Shown: piece after piece, positions 41,008-49,055 of the stretch
How the letters are laid out: every line of letters starts with the position of its first letter
How positions within the stretch are numbered: the stretch's first letter is position 1
Assembly (NCBI RefSeq): GCF_018613895.1
Contig: NZ_JAGGPH010000009.1
Location: 1-64,000, forward strand
Direction: 5' to 3'
Length of the DNA: 64,000 nucleotides
From: Curtobacterium sp. ISL-83
GTDB lineage: Bacteria; Actinomycetota; Actinomycetes; Actinomycetales; Microbacteriaceae
Position numbers and translations under genes: made by a program
The notes under the pieces: generated by a model
The model's database searches: none
Seen by the model: the letters and a program-made list of their open reading frames with translations, nothing else
Told to the model about the DNA's origin: nothing

Positions 41008-42291
41008 ATGTCCACCGTCACCGAATCCCCCGCGGCCGCCGAGTCCGGTCAGGGCCGCGACCGCCGTACCGACCGGGTCCCCGCACCCCGTGGTCGCCGC
41101 GCGCACTCCCGCCGTCGGCACAACGCCGGCTTCTGGGCCGTCGCGTTCGCGTTCACCGCGGTGATGGCCTTCGCGACCGTCCCCGCCCCGCTCTACGTCA
41201 TCTACCAGGCGCGCGACGGGTTCCCGACCTTCACGACGACCGTCATCTTCGCCGCGTACGGCGTGGGCGTCGTCGGGTCGCTGTACCTTGCCGGACACCT
41301 GAGCGACGTGCACGGTCGGAAGCCGCTCATCCTCGTGTCCATCGCGCTGGAGCTCGTCGCGGCCGTGCTCTTCCTGCTCTGGAACGACGTCTCCGGGCTG
41401 ATCGTCGCGCGCCTGGTCACCGGGCTCGGCGTCGGGACCCTCACCGCCACCGCGACCGCGCACCTCGGTGAACTCCGGGTCCGCGCCACGGGTTCGGAGG
41501 CGTCGGCCAAGGGTGCCAGCGTCGCGGCCGGCGTCGTGAACCTCGGGGGGCTCTCCCTCGGAGCGCTCGTCGGTGGTGGCCTCGCCGAGTTCGTCGGGCA
41601 GCCGCTCATGGTGCCGTACGTCGTCTTCGTGGTGGCGCTGGCGGTGGCCTTCGTGGTCGTGCTCGCCGCGCCCGAGACCGTCGGCCGTCCCGAGACGCCG
41701 GTCGCCTACCGACCGCAGCGGATGCAGGCCCCGGAGGGCAAGGGTGCCGCGTTCTGGGCAGCGGGCACCGCGGCGTTCGCTGCCCTCGCCGTGCAGGGGC
41801 TCTTCACGTCGGTCGCGCCGAGCTTCCTCGGCACCACGTTCCACGTGACGGACCGACTCGCCGCCGGAGCGACGACGTTCGGTGTCTTCGCCGCGAGCGC
41901 GGTCTCGCAGGTCGTCTTCGCCCGCCTGGCTCAGCGGACCCAGATCCGACTCGGCCTGGTGCTGCTCGTCGGAGGCCTGGTGGTCCTGGCCGTCGCGGCG
42001 ATCGTGCTGCAGGTCGCCGGGTTCATCGGTGGCGGTGTGATCGCCGGCGCGGGGGTCGGGCTGCTGTTCCGGGCGAGCATCGCCAGCGCCGGGGCACTCG
42101 TCGGGCCGGAGGAGCGGGGTGGCGTCCTCGCGGCGACGTTCCTGATCGCGTACGCCGGGCTCACCGTGCCGGTCGTCGCGGTCGGCGCAGCGTTGCTCGT
42201 GGTGCCGACGCTCCCCGTCCTGCTCGCCTACGTGGTGTTCGTCATCGTCCTGGCCGTCTTCGCCGGGACGCGGTTGGCGGCGCGCGCGTAG
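41008..42291 (+). CDS. MFS transporter
   Basis: A 427-residue 12-helix transporter. After a basic, disordered N terminus of about 38 residues come helices with HLSDVHGRKPLIL (motif A) and VTGLGVGTLTATATAHLGEL. CACCAT lies 6 nt before the ATG at 41008 (leaderless type). It is the probable target of the divergent LysR regulator; the substrate is unknown. The element pair of hairpin repeats starts 35 bp after its stop. Confidence 0.88.
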   Translation: MSTVTESPAAAESGQGRDRRTDRVPAPRGRRAHSRRRHNAGFWAVAFAFTAVMAFATVPAPLYVIYQARDGFPTFTTTVIFAAYGVGVVGSLYLAGHLSDVHGRKPLILVSIALELVAAVLFLLWNDVSGLIVARLVTGLGVGTLTATATAHLGELRVRATGSEASAKGASVAAGVVNLGGLSLGALVGGGLAEFVGQPLMVPYVVFVVALAVAFVVVLAAPETVGRPETPVAYRPQRMQAPEGKGAAFWAAGTAAFAALAVQGLFTSVAPSFLGTTFHVTDRLAAGATTFGVFAASAVSQVVFARLAQRTQIRLGLVLLVGGLVVLAVAAIVLQVAGFIGGGVIAGAGVGLLFRASIASAGALVGPEERGGVLAATFLIAYAGLTVPVVAVGAALLVVPTLPVLLAYVVFVIVLAVFAGTRLAARA

Positions 42292-42325
42292 TCGCTCCGG
42301 GGTGCTGGCGCTGGCGCTGGCGAGC

Positions 42326-42393
42326 ATGCGTGTGCATGCTCCGACAAAGCACGAGTCGTTCGACTCGTGCTTTGTCGGCTGTTGCACACGCAT
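42326..42393. repeat. Two-stem hairpin repeat, copy A (perfect)
   Basis: 68 bp: outer arms ATGCGTGTGCA/TGCACACGCAT (11 bp, perfect), internal loop TGCT/CTGT, inner arms CCGACAAAGCACGAGTCG and complement (18 bp, perfect), 2-nt TT apex. Intergenic, downstream of the MFS gene. Related copies at 42397, 53732 and 53799. Confidence 0.8.
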
Positions 42394-42396
42394 TTG

Positions 42397-42460
42397 CTGC
42401 GTGTGCATGTTCCGACCACGCGCCACGCGATCGACTCGTGTGGCGTCGGAGGATGCGCGG
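42397..42460. repeat. Two-stem hairpin repeat, degenerate copy
   Basis: Begins GCGTGTGCATGTTCCGAC, like copy A, keeps CGACTCGTG and GTCGG on the far side, but has a 5-bp insertion and a broken inner stem. It directly follows copy A. Confidence 0.55.
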
Positions 42461-42520
42461 ACATGTTGTGCGGGGGCACGCGGGGGCACGCGGGGGCGCG
42501 GCGCCACACAGCGTGCGGGG

Positions 42521-42544
42521 GCACCCCGGGGCACGCCGGGGTGC
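42521..42544. terminator. Hairpin downstream of the cation diffusion facilitator gene
   Basis: GCACCCCGG and CCGGGGTGC (9 bp) around a 6-nt loop, next to short GGGGGCACGC direct repeats at 42471-42500. Serves convergent genes. Confidence 0.6.
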
Positions 42545-42559
42545 AGCGCTCGGGTGGCG

Positions 42560-43480
42560 CTAGGCGTGGACCTCGTGCTCGTGGCGCTGGTGGGACGCGG
42601 GCTCGAGCTGGAACGTCGAGTGCTCCACCGGGACGTCGAAGTGCTCCGCGACGCACTGCTGCAGCTCGTCGAGGATCCGCGGAGCGTGCGCCGTCGAGAA
42701 GCAGTGGTCGTCCACCACCACGTGCGCGGTCAGGTTCGGCACGCCGGTGGCGACCAGGGTGGCGTGCAGGTCGTGCACCGCGATGACGTGGTCGAGCTCC
42801 AGGATGTGACCACGCACCGCGTCGAGGTCGAGTCCCGGGGGCGTCGACTCGAGCAGCACGTTCGCGGTCTCGCGCAGGAGCCGGATCGCCCGCGGCAGGA
42901 TGAGGAGCCCGATCAGGATCGCCGCGAGCGAGTCCGCCCGCTGCCACCCGGTCAGGTCGAGCACGATCGCAGCGGCGATGACGGCCACCGATCCCAGGGT
43001 GTCGTTGAGGACCTCGAGCCGTGCAGCGCGCGACGTGAAGGACTCGCCGGAGGCACGGAACAGCACCGCGTAGGCCACCACGTTGCCGACGAGCCCGATG
43101 GCGCCGAACACGAGCAGCGGACCGGCGTGGATCTCGGCCGGGACGAACAGGCGCTGCACGGCGGAGATGATCACGTAGACCCCGACCGCGAGCAGGATCG
43201 CCGCCTGCGCCGTCGCGCCGAGGACCTCGGCACGCTGGTAGCCCCAGGTCCGCTGCGCCGTCGGACTGCGGCGTGCGAGCCGCGTCGCGACGAGCCCGAT
43301 CCCCAGGCCACCGGTGTCCACGACCATGTGTCCGGCGTCGACCAGGAGCGCGAGGGACCCGGTCACGACGGCACCGATCACCTCGGCCAGCAGGATGCCC
43401 GCCGAGATGCAGAACGCCACCAGCAGCGCGCGCTCGGACGCGTGCCCGTGCGCGTGTCCACCGCCGTGATCGTGACCCAT
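42560..43480 (-). CDS. Cation diffusion facilitator (Zn/Co/Cd-type)
   Basis: Proton-coupled efflux transporter for divalent metals, 306 residues with six membrane helices and a cytosolic C-terminal ferredoxin-like domain. The N terminus is His-rich (GHDHGGGHAHGH). The TM2 metal site HxxxD is present in DAGHMVVDTGG; in TM5 the usual HxxxD is ExxxD (LEVLNDTLGS), a variant I believe occurs in other actinobacterial members. The C terminus is again His-rich (SHQRHEHEVHA). ATG at 43480 has TACGAT 7 nt upstream. Metal specificity unknown. Confidence 0.92.
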   Translation of the reverse strand: MGHDHGGGHAHGHASERALLVAFCISAGILLAEVIGAVVTGSLALLVDAGHMVVDTGGLGIGLVATRLARRSPTAQRTWGYQRAEVLGATAQAAILLAVGVYVIISAVQRLFVPAEIHAGPLLVFGAIGLVGNVVAYAVLFRASGESFTSRAARLEVLNDTLGSVAVIAAAIVLDLTGWQRADSLAAILIGLLILPRAIRLLRETANVLLESTPPGLDLDAVRGHILELDHVIAVHDLHATLVATGVPNLTAHVVVDDHCFSTAHAPRILDELQQCVAEHFDVPVEHSTFQLEPASHQRHEHEVHA

Positions 43481-43487
43481 GGGCAAC

Positions 43488-43493
43488 ATCGTA
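43488..43493 (-). promoter_or_regulatory. -10 hexamer of a probable leaderless transcript (cation efflux gene)
   Basis: TACGAT ends 7 nt before the ATG at 43480. Confidence 0.5.
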
Positions 43494-43527
43494 GGGACCC
43501 GCACTGACGACGTGCCAGGATCGTCAC

Positions 43528-44166
43528 GTGACCCGGTCGCCGTACGAGCTGAGCACGTCGCCCGAGGGCCTGGCCGGTCTGCACCCGCGGCTCCGCGCCT
43601 ACTTCGGGCCGATCCCTCCCGGACACGTGGGGCGCGGCGAGGGCGTCTTCGCCGTCGTGGGCACGCCCCGGCGGTGGCTGTGGCCGGTCCTCGCGTGGTT
43701 CGCCCGCGATGCCGTGATGTTCCCGGTCTGGGAGCGTGACGTGCCGTTCACGGTCGAGAACCGGCCGAGTCACACCGCCGGGAGGGTCGCGGTCCGGGCC
43801 CAGCGCACGTTCCGGTTCCGCACGGGCGACCGCACGATGGTCGACGCGATCACCGCCGAACCCGAGGGGCTCGTGGACCACCTCGGCCACCACGGGCGCG
43901 TCAGCGCCCTCCTGCGGATCGAGGTGACCGACGGCGCCCTGCGCCTGGTCTCCACGCGCTTGTGGTTCCGTGCCCTGGGTCGGGGGTGGCGCCTCCCGAC
44001 TGCCCTGTCCCCGCGGGTGACGCTCGTGGAACGATTCGATGACGAAGCGGACCGGCAGCGCGTGTCACTGGTGCTCACGGCGCCGGTCATCGGCACGCTG
44101 TACCGGTACGAGGGAGCGTTCCGGTACGGCATCGTGCCGGAGACCGGTCCGGAGGGGGATCGTTGA
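43528..44166 (+). CDS. DUF4166 domain protein
   Basis: A 212-residue soluble protein. The DUF4166 core is suggested by LHPRLRAYFGPIPPG near 18-32, GRGEGVFAVVG and the later WRLPTALSPRVTLVER. Related proteins often lie beside, or are fused to, epimerase or saccharopine-dehydrogenase-like enzymes; here an SDR epimerase follows with a 1-bp overlap (TGATG). GTG at 43528 has CAGGAT 6 nt upstream. Biochemical role unknown. Confidence 0.78.
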   Translation: MTRSPYELSTSPEGLAGLHPRLRAYFGPIPPGHVGRGEGVFAVVGTPRRWLWPVLAWFARDAVMFPVWERDVPFTVENRPSHTAGRVAVRAQRTFRFRTGDRTMVDAITAEPEGLVDHLGHHGRVSALLRIEVTDGALRLVSTRLWFRALGRGWRLPTALSPRVTLVERFDDEADRQRVSLVLTAPVIGTLYRYEGAFRYGIVPETGPEGDR

Positions 44167-45140
44167 TGGACGAACAGCAGCGTGTCGTGATCGCGGGAGC
44201 GAGCGGCTTCGTCGGGAGGTACCTGCGGGACGCCTTCGCGGACGAGGGGTACCAGGTCGTCACCGTCGGCCGGGCGGGCGACGCGGTGTGGGGCAACACC
44301 CTGCGCATCCGCGAGCTCGTCGACGGCGCCGCCATGGTGGTGAACATGGCGGGGAAGAGCGTGGACTGCCGCTACGGGCGACGGAACCGGGCCGAGATCA
44401 TCCGCTCCCGGGTGGACACCACGCTCGAGCTCGCCGAGGCGATCCGGTCGAGCGAGCACCCGCCGCCGCTGTGGGTGAACGCGTCGACCGCGACGATCTA
44501 CCGGCACGCCGACGACCGCCCGCAGGACGAGGCGACCGGCGAGCTCGGCGAGGGGTTCTCGGTGTCGGTCGCGAAGGCGTGGGAGGACGCCCTCGACAGC
44601 GTCGAGCTGCCGGGGACCCGACGCGTCGCGCTCCGCATGGCGATCGTCTTCGGGGACGGCAGCGCGCTCGTGCCCCTGCTGCGGCTGGCGCAGGCCGGGC
44701 TCGGCGGTCCGCAGTACGACGGCCCGTGGTTCCCGACCCGCTCCCGCCTGCGCGCCGGGACCTACCACCACGACCGGCACACGCACGGGCGGCAGAAGTT
44801 CAGCTGGGTGCACATCGAGGACGTCCTCGGCTCGATCCGGTTCGTCCGCGACCACCCCGAGCTCGACGGTCCGATCAACGTCTCGAGTCCGAACCCGTCG
44901 GACAACCGGACGGTGATGGCCACCCTCCGTGACGCGGTGGGTCGTCGTTTCGGGCTGCCGACGTGGCGCTGGATGCTCGAACTCGGGTCGTTCGTGATCC
45001 GCACCGAGACCGAGCTCGTGTTGAAGAGCCGGTGGGTCGTCCCGACGCGCTTGACGGAGGCCGGGTACGAGTTCCGTCACCCGCACCTGCGTGGGGCGCT
45101 CGCGGGGATCGTGGCGGAGCGGCGGCAGCGGCGGGGCTGA
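44166..45140 (+). CDS. Epimerase-like SDR (TIGR01777/YfcH type)
   Basis: Atypical SDR of 324 residues: Rossmann motif GASGFVGRYLR near 10-20, VVNMAGKSVDCRYGRRNRAEI, FSWVHIEDVLGSIRFV and the C-terminal DUF1731-like part. ATG at 44166 is preferred to a TTG one codon earlier because GGAGGGGG lies 7-15 nt upstream. It is coupled to the DUF4166 gene. Members are associated with cell-division or nucleotide-sugar roles in other species, but substrate is unproven. Confidence 0.85.
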   Translation: MDEQQRVVIAGASGFVGRYLRDAFADEGYQVVTVGRAGDAVWGNTLRIRELVDGAAMVVNMAGKSVDCRYGRRNRAEIIRSRVDTTLELAEAIRSSEHPPPLWVNASTATIYRHADDRPQDEATGELGEGFSVSVAKAWEDALDSVELPGTRRVALRMAIVFGDGSALVPLLRLAQAGLGGPQYDGPWFPTRSRLRAGTYHHDRHTHGRQKFSWVHIEDVLGSIRFVRDHPELDGPINVSSPNPSDNRTVMATLRDAVGRRFGLPTWRWMLELGSFVIRTETELVLKSRWVVPTRLTEAGYEFRHPHLRGALAGIVAERRQRRG

Positions 45141-45157
45141 CGGGCCGGTTTGTGGCG

Positions 45158-45324
45158 CGTCTCCTCGAGACGCCCCGCTGGCCGCGAGACGCGCCGTCCC
45201 TGCGAGATGCGCGCGGTGGTGAGACGCGCGCGTCTCCTCGAGACGCCCCTCCAGCCGCGAGACGCCGTCAGAACCCGCGGCGTCTCGAGGATGCGGCGGC
45301 GTCACACGCAGACGGCGGCGTCTC
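45158..45324. repeat. Cluster of GAGACG/CGTCTC hexamers, locus 2
   Basis: About nine exact GAGACG or CGTCTC hexamers in 167 bp, in both orientations, including CGTCTCCTCGAGACG (twice) and a GAGACGCCG...CGGCGTCTC hairpin at 45259-45286. Same type as 5760-5938. It lies between the convergent epimerase and purB genes. Confidence 0.7.
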
Positions 45325-45403
45325 GGCCGGGCGGCGCCGGAGCCGGGCGACCTGCGTCCGGGCGACCCGGCGGCCCGGCGGCCGGGCCCCCGCCCCGCCG
45401 TCC

Positions 45404-46789
45404 TCAGACGTCCAGGTGGTCGACCAACTCGTCCGCCAGCCCCGTGTACGTCGCCGGCGTCAGGTTCGTCAGCCGCGCCTTCGCCCCCGACGAGATGTCG
45501 AGCCCGTTCACGAAGGCGATCAGGTCCTCCTGACCGATGCGCTTGCCCCGCGTGAGCTCCTTGAGCATCGCGTACGGGTCCTCGATGTCGGACTGCCCGG
45601 CGGTGACCTCGGCCCGGATCACCGTCTGGATCGCCTCGGCCAGCACCTCCCAGTTGCGGTCGAGGTCCTCGGCCAGCCGGACCTCGTTCACGGCGATCTC
45701 GCTCAGCCCACGCCGGAGGTTGTCGAGCGCGAGCAGCGAGTGCCCGAACGCGACGCCGATGTTCCGCTGCGTGGTGGAGTCGGTGAGGTCCCGCTGCAGA
45801 CGGGAGGTGACGAGCGTCTCGGACAGCGTGGAGAACAGCGCTGACGAGATCTCGAGGTTCGCCTCGGCGTTCTCGAACCGGATCGGGTTGATCTTGTGCG
45901 GCATGGTCGACGACCCGGTGGCACCGGCGACCGGGATCTGCGTGAAGTACCCCATCGAGATGTAGGTCCACACGTCGGTCGCCAGGTTGTGCAGGATCCG
46001 GTTGGCGTGCCGGACGCGGTCGTAGAGCTCCGCCTGCCAGTCGTGCGACTCGATCTGGGTGGTCAGCGGGTTCCACGTCAGGCCGAGGCCCTCGACGAAC
46101 TCGCGCGACAGTGCCGGCCAGTCGGCCTCGGGGTCGGCGGCCAGGTGCGCCGAGAACGTGCCGGTCGCGCCGGAGAACTTGCCGAGGTACTCGCTGCCCT
46201 CGATCTGCGCCAGGACGCGCTCGAGCCGGTAGACGACCACGGCGAGCTCCTTGCCGAGCGTCGACGGGGTCGCGGGCTGCCCGTGGGTGTGCGACAGCAT
46301 CGGCACGGCCCGCAGGTCGAGCGCGAGCTCGCGGAGGCGGGCGACGACGGCGCGGAACGCCGGCAGCCAGACCTGGTCGACGGTGTCCCGCACGGTGAGC
46401 GCGTAGGAGAGGTTGTTCACGTCCTCGCTGGTCGCGGCGAAGTGGGTCAGCTCGGCGATCGCGTCGAGTCCCAGCTCGCTCAGCCGACGGCGGACGAAGT
46501 ACTCGACGGCCTTGACGTCGTGGCGGGTCGTCGCCTCGATCTCGGCGAGTTCGGCGATCTGCTCCTGGCCGAACGTCTCGACGACCCGGCGCAGTGCCGC
46601 CTTGTCGTCGACGCTCAGCGGGGAGGTGGTGAACATCGCGTGGTCGGTCAGGAAGACCAGCCACTCGACCTCGACGACGATGCGCGCGCGGTTGAGCCCG
46701 GCCTCGGAGAGGTGCTCACCCACCGTGTGCACGATCGGGTAGTAGCGCCCGTCGAGCGGGCTGATCGGCTGCGGGGGAAGGGGGGTCAT
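45404..46789 (-). CDS. purB: Adenylosuccinate lyase
   Basis: Acts twice in purine synthesis: cleaves SAICAR to AICAR and adenylosuccinate to AMP, releasing fumarate. The 461-residue length and fumarase-superfamily signature GSSTMPHKINPIRFEN are diagnostic; the catalytic His region is SHTHGQPATPSTLGKEL and TSEDVNNLSYAL. ATG at 46789 overlaps the stop of the LMW phosphatase gene (ATGA), so translation is coupled. This is the longer, E. coli-type PurB. Confidence 0.96.
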   Translation of the reverse strand: MTPLPPQPISPLDGRYYPIVHTVGEHLSEAGLNRARIVVEVEWLVFLTDHAMFTTSPLSVDDKAALRRVVETFGQEQIAELAEIEATTRHDVKAVEYFVRRRLSELGLDAIAELTHFAATSEDVNNLSYALTVRDTVDQVWLPAFRAVVARLRELALDLRAVPMLSHTHGQPATPSTLGKELAVVVYRLERVLAQIEGSEYLGKFSGATGTFSAHLAADPEADWPALSREFVEGLGLTWNPLTTQIESHDWQAELYDRVRHANRILHNLATDVWTYISMGYFTQIPVAGATGSSTMPHKINPIRFENAEANLEISSALFSTLSETLVTSRLQRDLTDSTTQRNIGVAFGHSLLALDNLRRGLSEIAVNEVRLAEDLDRNWEVLAEAIQTVIRAEVTAGQSDIEDPYAMLKELTRGKRIGQEDLIAFVNGLDISSGAKARLTNLTPATYTGLADELVDHLDV

Positions 46790-47292
46790 GGGGCTCCCTG
46801 ACGGACGGCCGGCTCGAGCTGTCGGAAGAGCGCCCGGCAGGCCCGTTCGACGGTCGAGAGCACTCGGTCGAACTCGTGCCGGTCCGCGTAGTACGGGTCC
46901 GGGACGTCGGTCTGCTGGGGCCAGGCGTCGTCGTACCGCAACAGGAGCGTCACCTTGGCGGCGTCGTCCATGGTCGGGGCCCACGAGCGCAGGATGCGTT
47001 CGTGGGAGCGGTCGAGTGCGACCACCAGATCGAGGTCCGGGAACCGGTCCGGGTCGAACTGACGGGCGCGATGCCTGCTCCCATCGTATCCGCGTGCTGC
47101 GAGGGCTGCGATCGTGCGTTCGTCGGCCGGCTCGCCGACGTGCCAGTCGCCGGTCCCGGCGGACTCGACCTGGAAGCGGTCGGCGAGGCCCGCCTCCGCA
47201 GCGATCTGCGCGAAGACGATGCCGGCCATCGGGGACCGGCAGATGTTGCCGCTGCAGACGAACGAGACGCGGAACAGGGCGTCGGCGTCCAT
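46786..47292 (-). CDS. Low-molecular-weight protein tyrosine phosphatase
   Basis: A 168-residue phosphatase removing phosphate from tyrosine residues. The P-loop is VCSGNICRSPMAG (CX5R) near residues 11-23, and the catalytic Asp is in the late DVPDPYYADRHEFD. ATG at 47292 is preferred to one two codons earlier because GAGG sits 8 nt before it. It is coupled to purB by a 4-bp overlap; in relatives it lies in the same conserved block. Confidence 0.92.
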   Translation of the reverse strand: MDADALFRVSFVCSGNICRSPMAGIVFAQIAAEAGLADRFQVESAGTGDWHVGEPADERTIAALAARGYDGSRHRARQFDPDRFPDLDLVVALDRSHERILRSWAPTMDDAAKVTLLLRYDDAWPQQTDVPDPYYADRHEFDRVLSTVERACRALFRQLEPAVRQGAP

Positions 47293-47445
47293 GGGCATGT
47301 CCTCATCATGTCGCAGCGCGGTCGCGCGCGCGACGGTGGTCGCGGTGGTCTCGTCCCGCCGGGCCGGCCTGGAGGCTCGGAGCGGCGCCCGACGACGCCT
47401 CACGGCCAGCAGGTGGTCGCCCTCCAGGGCGCCCCTGCGGCTGCG

Positions 47446-47520
47446 GCGCGCCGCCGCCCGCGCCTCAGCGGCTCAGGCGCGCTGCCGCCCGCGCCCCAGC
47501 GGCTCAGGCGCGCTGCCGCC
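47446..47520 (+). repeat. 31-bp tandem repeat, 2.4 copies, spanning a stop codon
   Basis: GCGCGCYGCCGCCCGCGCC... units of 31 bp start at 47446, 47477 and (partial) 47508. The second unit carries the stop codon of the YvlD-like gene; the first unit holds an in-frame-looking duplicate of the same 3' end. Confidence 0.7.
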
Positions 47521-47902
47521 GCAGGACCGGGCGGGCGAACAGGCCGATCAGCCAGGCGCAGACGGCGAGCACGAAGGCACCGACGATGCCCCAGCCGAAG
47601 GAGTCGACCCGCAACCCGAAGCCGAACGCGTCCGAGATCCCGGCGACGATGAGCAGCAAGATCGCGTTGACGATGAACGAGACGAGCCCGAGCGTGAGGA
47701 TGTAGATCGGGAACGCCACGATCCGGATGACCGTGCCGATCACCGCGTTCACGAGTCCGAACACGAACGCCACCAGCAGGAAGGTGAGGACGGACGCGAC
47801 GGGCCCGCCATCCCCGAACGGCGTGACGTGCACGCCGCTCACGATGAGCGTGGTGAGCCAGAGCGCGAGGGCGTTGACGACGAGGCGGACGAGGAATCGC
47901 AT
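47504..47902 (-). CDS. YvlD/phage-holin-family (Phage_holin_4_2) membrane protein
   Basis: A 132-residue protein with four hydrophobic segments (for example [21 protein letters not shown] and [21 protein letters not shown]). The family is common in chromosomes and is not evidence for a prophage. CATCAT lies 6 nt before the ATG at 47902 (leaderless type). Function unknown. Confidence 0.85.
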   Translation of the reverse strand: MRFLVRLVVNALALWLTTLIVSGVHVTPFGDGGPVASVLTFLLVAFVFGLVNAVIGTVIRIVAFPIYILTLGLVSFIVNAILLLIVAGISDAFGFGLRVDSFGWGIVGAFVLAVCAWLIGLFARPVLRRQRA

Positions 47903-47940
47903 GCCCCCATGATGCCCGTGGCGGGCCGGACCGGTGCCGG

Positions 47941-47946
47941 TACCCT
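47941..47946 (+). promoter_or_regulatory. -10 hexamer of a probable leaderless transcript (hisC-type gene)
   Basis: TACCCT ends 6 nt before the GTG at 47953. Confidence 0.55.
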
Positions 47947-47952
47947 GGGCGG

Positions 47953-49032
47953 GTGACTGACGAGCGTGTGCACATCCGGCCCGAGATCGCTGTCCTGCCC
48001 GCGTACAAGCAGGGGCGGCAGGCCGCCGCGGACGCCTTCAAGCTCTCCAGCAACGAGAACCCCTTCCCGCCGCTCCCCGGCGTGATCGAGGCCGTGCACG
48101 CGCAGACGGCGTTCAACCGGTACCCGGACGCCACCGCGCTGGCCGTGCGCGCCGTCCTGGCGAACCGCTTCGGCACCACCGTCGACGAGGTCCACGTCGC
48201 GCCCGGCAGCGTGGCGATCCTGCACGAGCTCGCGAAGGCCACATCCGGCCCCGGGGACGAGATCGTCTACGCCTGGCGCTCCTTCGAGGCCTACCCGGGC
48301 GTCGTGACGGTCGCCGGCGCCACGAGCGTGCAGGTGCCGAACCGCCCCGACGGCGGGCACGACCTCGACGCGATGGCCGCCGCCGTCACCGAGCGGACCC
48401 GCATGGTCATCGTCTGCACGCCGAACAACCCGACCGGTCCGATCGTCACCGGTCCGGAGTTCGAGCAGTTCATGGCCGCCGTCCCGCAGCACGTCCTGGT
48501 GGTGCTCGACGAGGCCTACGCCGAGTTCGTGACCGACCCCGCCGCGGTCCGCGGCCCGGCGCTGCTCGAGCGGTACCCGAACCTCGTCGTGCTCCGTACC
48601 TTCTCCAAGGCGTACGGGCTCGCGGGCTTGCGCGTCGGGTACGCCCTCGGTCCGGCGTACGTGCTCGACGCCGTACGTGCCTGCGCCATCCCGCTGTCGG
48701 TGACGGCGCAGGGCCAGGCGGCCGCGCTCGCGAGCCTCGAGCGCGAAGGCGAACTGCTCGCCCGCGTCGCCGAGCTCGCCGAGCAGCGCGACCACATCGT
48801 GGCCGCCCTGCGGGCACAGGGGTGGGCCGTGCCGGACGCGCAGGGCAACTTCGTGTGGCTCCCGACCGGTGACGGCACGGCGGTCGCGGCCGAGGCGTTC
48901 GAGCGTGCGGGCATCATCGTCCGGGCCTTCGCGCCGGAGGGGATCCGTATCTCGATCGGCGAGCACGAGGCTGTGGAAACGCTCCTCGAAACGGCTCGGT
49001 CGCTTGTGGGGGACCTCCAGGCGACCGCCTAG
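47953..49032 (+). CDS. hisC: Histidinol-phosphate / aromatic aminotransferase
   Basis: PLP-dependent aminotransferase of 359 residues. Family motifs are [34 protein letters not shown] and the Schiff-base Lys-219 in [15 protein letters not shown]. Actinobacteria often carry a second HisC-like enzyme acting on aromatic amino acids (Pat); this copy is outside any visible his operon and next to the branched-chain dehydrogenase genes, so the aromatic role is possible. GTG at 47953 is a leaderless-type start. Confidence 0.9.
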   Translation: MTDERVHIRPEIAVLPAYKQGRQAAADAFKLSSNENPFPPLPGVIEAVHAQTAFNRYPDATALAVRAVLANRFGTTVDEVHVAPGSVAILHELAKATSGPGDEIVYAWRSFEAYPGVVTVAGATSVQVPNRPDGGHDLDAMAAAVTERTRMVIVCTPNNPTGPIVTGPEFEQFMAAVPQHVLVVLDEAYAEFVTDPAAVRGPALLERYPNLVVLRTFSKAYGLAGLRVGYALGPAYVLDAVRACAIPLSVTAQGQAAALASLEREGELLARVAELAEQRDHIVAALRAQGWAVPDAQGNFVWLPTGDGTAVAAEAFERAGIIVRAFAPEGIRISIGEHEAVETLLETARSLVGDLQATA

Positions 49033-49042
49033 CGGCTGCCGC

Positions 49043-49048
49043 TACGCT
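49043..49048 (+). promoter_or_regulatory. -10 hexamer of a probable leaderless transcript (E1-alpha operon)
   Basis: TACGCT ends 7 nt before the ATG at 49056. Confidence 0.55.
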
Positions 49049-49055
49049 GGCCCGC

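Noticed and set aside
42471..42500. GGGGGCACGC repeats as a CRISPR-like array
   Set aside because: Units are 10 bp, adjacent, with no spacers; a short tandem repeat only. No cas gene in the window.
46011..46060. Possible attachment site or integration signal near purB
   Set aside because: No direct repeat, integrase or tRNA; ordinary coding sequence.
47504..47902. Phage-holin-family name as a sign of prophage
   Set aside because: The YvlD/Phage_holin_4_2 family is a common chromosomal membrane protein; no phage gene is near.
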